A stretch of 64,000 nt of DNA from assembly GCA_964531205.1 (NCBI GenBank), contig CAZHGH010000006.1, positions 1 to 64,000 of the forward strand, in the 5' to 3' direction. The notes beneath the pieces were generated by a model. It was not told where the DNA came from, made no database searches, and saw only the letters and a list, made by a program, of their open reading frames with translations. Shown here piece after piece: positions 60,346 through 64,000 of this stretch (positions are counted from its first letter, which is position 1; each line of letters begins with the position of its first letter). This DNA is from JAICWY01 sp964531205 (lineage in GTDB: Bacteria > Vulcanimicrobiota > Vulcanimicrobiia > Vulcanimicrobiales > Vulcanimicrobiaceae). The position numbers were made by a program, and so were the translations under genes.

Positions 60346-60952
60346 ACGCGATGACTGCGGAGAGCGCCGCCATTGCAGCATCCAAGACTTCTTCGGGCGC
60401 TCGTTCGCCGTCGATCGCAACGACGCGTTCGTCGGTGCGCGCAATTTCGAGAAAGCCTTCACGCACGCGCTTATGAAAAGCTTCGTCCTCACGTTCAAAA
60501 CGATCGTGGCCGTCACCGCGTGAGGCGAGCCGTTTGCGCGAGGTCTCCGGCGAGATATCGACGAGCAAAACGAGATCGGGCATCAATCCGCCGGTTGCCG
60601 CGTCACAAACCGCTCGGACGAATTCGAGCGGCAAACCGCGTCCATAGCCTTGGTAGGCGAGGCTCGAGTGCATGTATCGATCGCAAAGCACGACGGCGCC
60701 GCGCTGAAGCGCGGGACGGATTACTTCCGTTACGAGTTGAGAACGCGAGGCATTCATCATCAGCAACTCGCTAACCGGCGTAACGGCAAACGGATCGTCC
60801 AAGAGTATTTGGCGCAACGCATCACCAATCGGCGTACCGCCCGGTTCGCGCGTGACCACGACCTCCTGCCCCTCGCCGCGCAGCGCGCGCTCGACTGCGG
60901 CCATCAGCGTCGATTTACCGCTGGCCTCAATACCCTCGAACGAAATGAACAC
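60338..60952 (-). CDS. tmk: Thymidylate kinase
   Basis: Phosphorylates dTMP to dTDP. The 204 residues start FISFEGIEASGKST (P-loop 7-15, with Glu for the usual Asp), then TREPGGTPIGDALR, the DRY motif CDRYMHSSLAYQG and the LID RLASRGDGHDRFE. The start is GTG 60952, which is partly inside an 11-bp hairpin with no ribosome binding site outside it. The R3H ATPase precedes it and holB follows. Confidence 0.97.
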   Translation of the reverse strand: MFISFEGIEASGKSTLMAAVERALRGEGQEVVVTREPGGTPIGDALRQILLDDPFAVTPVSELLMMNASRSQLVTEVIRPALQRGAVVLCDRYMHSSLAYQGYGRGLPLEFVRAVCDAATGGLMPDLVLLVDISPETSRKRLASRGDGHDRFEREDEAFHKRVREGFLEIARTDERVVAIDGERAPEEVLDAAMAALSAVIAYE

Positions 60953-60976
60953 GGGGCCCGCATTCGCGGGCCCCGT
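60951..60976 (-). promoter_or_regulatory. Perfect 11-bp hairpin covering the tmk start codon
   Basis: ACGGGGCCCGC (60976-60966 on the mRNA) pairs exactly with GCGGGCCCCGT (60961-60951) around GAAT. The first two bases of the GTG start are the last two of the 3' arm, and any ribosome binding site would be buried. It fills the short gap after the R3H gene. Confidence 0.65.
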
Positions 60977-60982
60977 CGATTG

Positions 60983-62578
60983 TCATGCCATTTCCGGTGT
61001 CTTGAATATTCGAACGCGCCGGTTCGGTTCCAACCCCGTACTTCGCGATTGCAGACGGTACTTTTCCGCCAACTGGTGCTGCATCCGACGCACGTATGAG
61101 GTTTGCGGCGAGAGCTCCATCGCTTTGCTGTCCAGGAGCACCTGGTAGATTGCTTCTTCCGCCTCGCGGAGCGCAATCTCTTCGGTGTCGATGGACGGCA
61201 GGTTGAAGACGTCTTTCAAGCAGCTTTGAATTTGCGTCGTCGTGTTGGTCTTTATGCTGTAGATCGGAATGTTCTCCGACGCAATCTGCTTGAGTTTCGG
61301 CTGCTCTTTGCGCTCGAGCGTCTTGAGCGTGATCACAACGTCTGCATCGTCCCAATTTCGGGCGATCGATGCATTCACGCGCAGGTTGTGAATTGCACGC
61401 TCGATCTTGTTGCGCGACACGCCGTACGGGAAGATGAGCATCGGCTTGTCGCGATCTTCACGCTCGGCCTGCTCTTCGTGATAGGCCGCGTGAGCTGCCA
61501 TTTGCGGCATCGATTCCGTCTCCGCTTCCTGCACGATCTTCACGTCGCCGCTCGCCGTGCGTTGCCGCACTTCGGGCTGCGGTTGATAGCCGCGCAGCAA
61601 TGCGTCGACGACTTCCGCGACGTTCTTATGAATCGCCAGACGGTCGCGATCGTGAATCTCCACGACGACGTCGAACGTCGGGGGAGCCTTGCGCTCGAGG
61701 ACCGTTTTACGCGTGCCGCGGCGCCGCGCTTCCTCGTCGGACAATGTCACGGCACTGATTCCGCCCACCAAATCCGAGAGCGTCGGATTCATGAGCAAAT
61801 TCTCCAGCGTCTGACCGTGCGCCGTGCCGATCAACGAGACGCCGCGCTCGGCGATCGTCCGCGCCGCGCTGGCTTCAGCTTCCGTCCCGATCTCGTCGAT
61901 AACCACCACCTGCGGCATGTGATTTTCGACCGCTTCGATCATGACGGCGTGCTGCAGCGCCGGATCGGCGACTTGCATGCGCCGCGCCGTGCCGATGCCC
62001 GGATGCGGAATATCGCTGTCCCCCGCGATTTCGTTCGACGTGTCGACTATGACGACGCGTTTACGATCGTCGGCGAGTACGCGAGCGCACTCGCGCAGCA
62101 TCGTCGTTTTGCCGACGCCGGGGCGTCCGAGCAGACAGATCGATTTCCCGCTGCGCAAGATGTCGAGCAGAATGTCGATAGTTCCGTACACCGCGCGTCC
62201 GACACGGCACGTCAAACCGACGATCTTCCCGGTGCGATTGCGAATTGCGCTGATTCGATGCAGCGTCTGTTCTATGCCGGCGCGGTTGTCCGCACCGAAC
62301 GTCGATAGACGCGAGCAAACATGGGCGATATCTTCTTGCGTTACCGGCGTCTCCGAGAGATAGACGAAGTCGTTCTCGAAGCGCGCTTCAGGCGGACGGC
62401 CCAAATCCAAAACCACCTCGATCATGCTCTCGAGGTTGGGAAGTCGGACGAGCGATTGCCTTATGGGAAGCGGAAAGATATCGAGGAGTTGGGTGAGCTC
62501 CCAGTTGGGAGCGAACGATTCGGCCTTAACCGCCAATACTGACCCTCGCTTCCAATGCGTTTGGAGTCTTTTTCCCAT
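60983..62578 (-). CDS. R3H-domain AAA ATPase (Ycf45/SpoIIIAA-like)
   Basis: A 531-residue protein: a SpoIIIAA-like AAA ATPase (Walker A GRPGVGKTT 151-159, Walker B VVVIDEIGTEAEA near 225, sensor IGTAHGQTLENLL), a central Glu/Arg-rich linker, and a C-terminal R3H single-strand nucleic-acid-binding motif (Arg497-x3-His501 in YVRRMQHQLAEKY). Found in cyanobacteria, chloroplasts (Ycf45), Chloroflexota and Deinococcus, where the function is unknown. ATG 62578 gives a family-like length. The frame extends upstream to 62698 but this part looks non-coding. Confidence 0.9.
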   Translation of the reverse strand: MGKRLQTHWKRGSVLAVKAESFAPNWELTQLLDIFPLPIRQSLVRLPNLESMIEVVLDLGRPPEARFENDFVYLSETPVTQEDIAHVCSRLSTFGADNRAGIEQTLHRISAIRNRTGKIVGLTCRVGRAVYGTIDILLDILRSGKSICLLGRPGVGKTTMLRECARVLADDRKRVVIVDTSNEIAGDSDIPHPGIGTARRMQVADPALQHAVMIEAVENHMPQVVVIDEIGTEAEASAARTIAERGVSLIGTAHGQTLENLLMNPTLSDLVGGISAVTLSDEEARRRGTRKTVLERKAPPTFDVVVEIHDRDRLAIHKNVAEVVDALLRGYQPQPEVRQRTASGDVKIVQEAETESMPQMAAHAAYHEEQAEREDRDKPMLIFPYGVSRNKIERAIHNLRVNASIARNWDDADVVITLKTLERKEQPKLKQIASENIPIYSIKTNTTTQIQSCLKDVFNLPSIDTEEIALREAEEAIYQVLLDSKAMELSPQTSYVRRMQHQLAEKYRLQSRSTGLEPNRRVRIFKTPEMA

Positions 62579-62722
62579 TATCGGGCAATCGCCCTGCAAC
62601 CATAAGCGTGCTCGCGTACCTTTGCTAAGGGACGCCCGGTACGCTTTTGCGACGCTTGCACTGCTCGCGCAAGGTACGAGACCATTCGCGCTTATCACAC
62701 GGCGCAGTGTCGGCGTGGGGGC
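62579..62722. other. 144-base gap between the R3H ATPase and the SDR gene
   Basis: No gene. GCGTACC and GGTACGC (near 62613 and 62637) form a possible stem, and GGGC-AATC-GCCC (62583-62594) lies four bases before the R3H start. No clear terminator or promoter. Confidence 0.4.
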
Positions 62723-63574
62723 TTAATCGACCTCACGGGCGTTCACGTCGACCAGCGCGCCATTGATGCCGGTCGCGGCTTCACTAGCGAGAAACGCGAG
62801 CACCGATGCAACCTCGGCCGGCGTCGACGCCGCAGCGTAGTCGTCTTCTGATAAGTACGATTTTGCAGCTTCGGTTGCAACCGTACCTAAAACGATTGCG
62901 TTGGAGACAATCCCGTCCGCTTTATGTTCGCGCGCGATCGCTTGCATCAGTACGTTGAGTCCTGCCTTTGCAGCGCCGAACAAACCGAAACGCGGCTGCG
63001 GATCCTTCGAACTTCCGGCACTTACCGCAAGAAGCCGTCCCCGTGAAAGCGCGCCGTCCGGCTGCGGCTGAACGAGCATCGCGCGCAATGCAGGCAAAAA
63101 CAAATTATAGTTTGCGAGCAGATTGTTTTCGTAATTTGCTTGCAAGTCGTCGGGCGTCGAATCGACGAGCGCAACGAAATGCCCGCGTCCCACCAGTGAG
63201 ACGACGGCGTCGATCCTCCCAAAGCGCCGAAGCGCTTCTTGCACTGCGCCACTCCCGGCTTTGGAGTCGTTGAGGTCTACGGCAAACGGAACGGCGCGTT
63301 CGCGATGCTCGGCAATGACGTACTCCTCGATAGATGCACGGGCATTTTCTTCCGTACGGGATAGCACGAGCACGCGTGCGCCTTGCGCGGCAAACTCGCG
63401 AAGCGTCGTGCCTCCCACTTTGCCGGTCGCTCCGGCTAAAATTACCGCGTCGTCAAGAAGCAGCGTCGCTAACTCACTTCGTCGGACAAGTGGCGCCGGG
63501 AACTTTTGCGGTGCGGAACTGCGGCAGGTCGGTCGTCGGGAATGGCGTCGTCCCGCCGCCGCTTGGCGAAACAC
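62723..63574 (-). CDS. Atypical short-chain dehydrogenase/reductase-fold protein
   Basis: An SDR-fold protein with the Rossmann motif GATGKVGG, an NNLLANYN-like active-site Asn region, LLAVSAGSS (Ser) and LFGAAKAGL. The last aligns with the catalytic YxxxK but has Phe in place of Tyr. It may therefore be inactive or a binding protein. No ATG, GTG or TTG lies in frame between the Rossmann motif and the upstream stop at 63474. The only legal start is GTG 63574, 100 bases inside the upstream gene, so the real start may be a rare codon such as the CTG near 63463, or the first 40 residues may not be translated. Confidence 0.75.
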   Translation of the reverse strand: MFRQAAAGRRHSRRPTCRSSAPQKFPAPLVRRSELATLLLDDAVILAGATGKVGGTTLREFAAQGARVLVLSRTEENARASIEEYVIAEHRERAVPFAVDLNDSKAGSGAVQEALRRFGRIDAVVSLVGRGHFVALVDSTPDDLQANYENNLLANYNLFLPALRAMLVQPQPDGALSRGRLLAVSAGSSKDPQPRFGLFGAAKAGLNVLMQAIAREHKADGIVSNAIVLGTVATEAAKSYLSEDDYAAASTPAEVASVLAFLASEAATGINGALVDVNAREVD

Positions 63575-64000
63575 AATCGTACTTCAGCAAATACGCCATG
63601 ACAGCTGCGTATTGCGCCGGCTTAAGTGAACCCGGAGCGCTCAGCGGCATTTGCGTCGTGACGATTGTACGCATCTGCGAAATCGTGAGGTTCGATGCAC
63701 CGAAGCTTGCGCCGGTGATTGCCGGCGCCGAGACGCCCTGCAAATTCGCACCGTGACACGATGAGCAGTATTGCGCGTACACCGCTTTACCTTGGGTTAC
63801 TTGCGCAGGAGTATATGGTGCAGAGACGTTCGTTGACGGAAGCTGTCCGCTCTCGGTCTTGCCGGAAGGCATCGGCTTGGGCGTCGGCTGACCCACCGTC
63901 GTGTTCATCGCCGTTTGCGTTATGCCGAGCGAATATGCTACAACGCGGCTGCCTTGCGTCGGCGGCAGATTCGGTGTGTGCTGGTTGCCGGCTTCGCCAG
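63474..64000 (-). CDS. C-terminal heme-c domain of a larger protein, cut by the window edge
   Basis: A class I cytochrome c domain with CSSCH heme site, axial Met in TQMPLSAPGS and a C-terminal Pro-rich stretch with two further Cys. An ATG at 63908 would make a 144-residue protein without a signal peptide, which cannot be right for a c-type cytochrome. The frame stays open upstream to the window end (residues reading NQHTPNLPPTQGSRVVAYSL and ITQTAMNTTVGQ), so this is the C-terminus of a longer protein. The sequence before the heme domain resembles the end of PQQ beta-propeller dehydrogenases, so a quinohemoprotein is likely but not proved. Confidence 0.78.
   Translation of the reverse strand, partial: GEAGNQHTPNLPPTQGSRVVAYSLGITQTAMNTTVGQPTPKPMPSGKTESGQLPSTNVSAPYTPAQVTQGKAVYAQYCSSCHGANLQGVSAPAITGASFGASNLTISQMRTIVTTQMPLSAPGSLKPAQYAAVMAYLLKYDCVSPSGGGTTPFPTTDLPQFRTAKVPGATCPTK

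Noticed and set aside
1..64000. tRNA genes, CRISPR arrays, insertion sequences or prophage
   Set aside because: No T-loop/acceptor patterns, regularly spaced repeats, transposase or phage genes were recognised by eye; a tRNA scan was not possible here.

Overview
The window is a gene-dense stretch of one bacterial chromosome or metagenomic scaffold with moderately high GC. It has no rRNA, tRNA, CRISPR array, phage or insertion sequence that I can recognise. The cell is a diderm: there is an Oar-like TonB-dependent receptor, an RND efflux permease, a probable outer-membrane barrel and several lipoproteins with lipoboxes. The R3H/AAA ATPase (Ycf45-like) - tmk - holB block is typical of Cyanobacteria, Chloroflexota and relatives. 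Together these suggest an uncultured diderm of the Terrabacteria side. My best guess is Candidatus Eremiobacterota (WPS-2), but this is inference and only moderately secure. A run of exactly 100 N (12914-13013) flanked by an exact 55-bp duplication shows that this is a scaffolded assembly.

Layout. 1-3.8 kb: heat-shock chaperones dnaK-grpE-dnaJ. 3.9-9.7 kb: glyoxalase-fold protein, ABC exporter, MFS transporter and a two-gene ABC system. 9.7-12.3 kb: CoA-transferase scoAB, divergent from an acyl-CoA dehydrogenase. 12.4-13.1 kb: an exported histone H1-like protein and the assembly gap. 13.1-19.0 kb: a peptide-binding lipoprotein coupled to a sarcosine-oxidase-like enzyme, an M19 dipeptidase and a dipeptidyl-peptidase IV. 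19.0-24.9 kb: a seven-gene minus-strand block (PqqD-like protein, HPr-kinase-like kinase, two GT2 glycosyltransferases, lasso-B2-like protease, nucleotidyltransferase, endonuclease III). 25.0-32.2 kb: a five-gene minus-strand operon (MocR regulator, AadA-like nucleotidyltransferase, mutY, two S9 peptidases). 32.4-35.6 kb: lpd-lipB-lipA. 35.7-42.6 kb: RND permease, outer-membrane barrel candidate, SGNH lipoprotein, rhodanese, small secreted protein. 42.6-46.8 kb: ACT protein, histidine-decarboxylase-like enzyme, glutamate dehydrogenase, a 364-bp gap with a strongly structured element, and ychF. 46.9-52.1 kb: bifunctional nuclease, FAD monooxygenase plus a second peptide-binding lipoprotein, mtnP and a membrane protein. 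52.1-59.4 kb: secreted glycosidase-like protein divergent from an Oar-like receptor and its lipoprotein. 59.3-64 kb: holB, tmk, R3H ATPase, an atypical SDR and the heme-c end of a larger protein cut by the window edge.

How the genes work together. Two peptide-binding lipoproteins, a dipeptidase, three S9 peptidases, glutamate dehydrogenase, an amino-acid decarboxylase and beta-oxidation-type enzymes point to growth on peptides and amino acids, with acyl-CoA products feeding lipoate-dependent dehydrogenases. The most unusual region is 20.1-24.9 kb. It combines lasso-peptide-type parts (PqqD/RRE, B2 protease, HPr-kinase-like kinase, nucleotidyltransferase) with two glycosyltransferases, but has no lasso cyclase, no exporter and no visible precursor peptide. 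Other unexplained structure includes perfect hairpins on start codons, a 178-bp inverted repeat that contains the lipB start, a small family of GC-rich repeats, and a candidate structured RNA upstream of the glutamate dehydrogenase gene.
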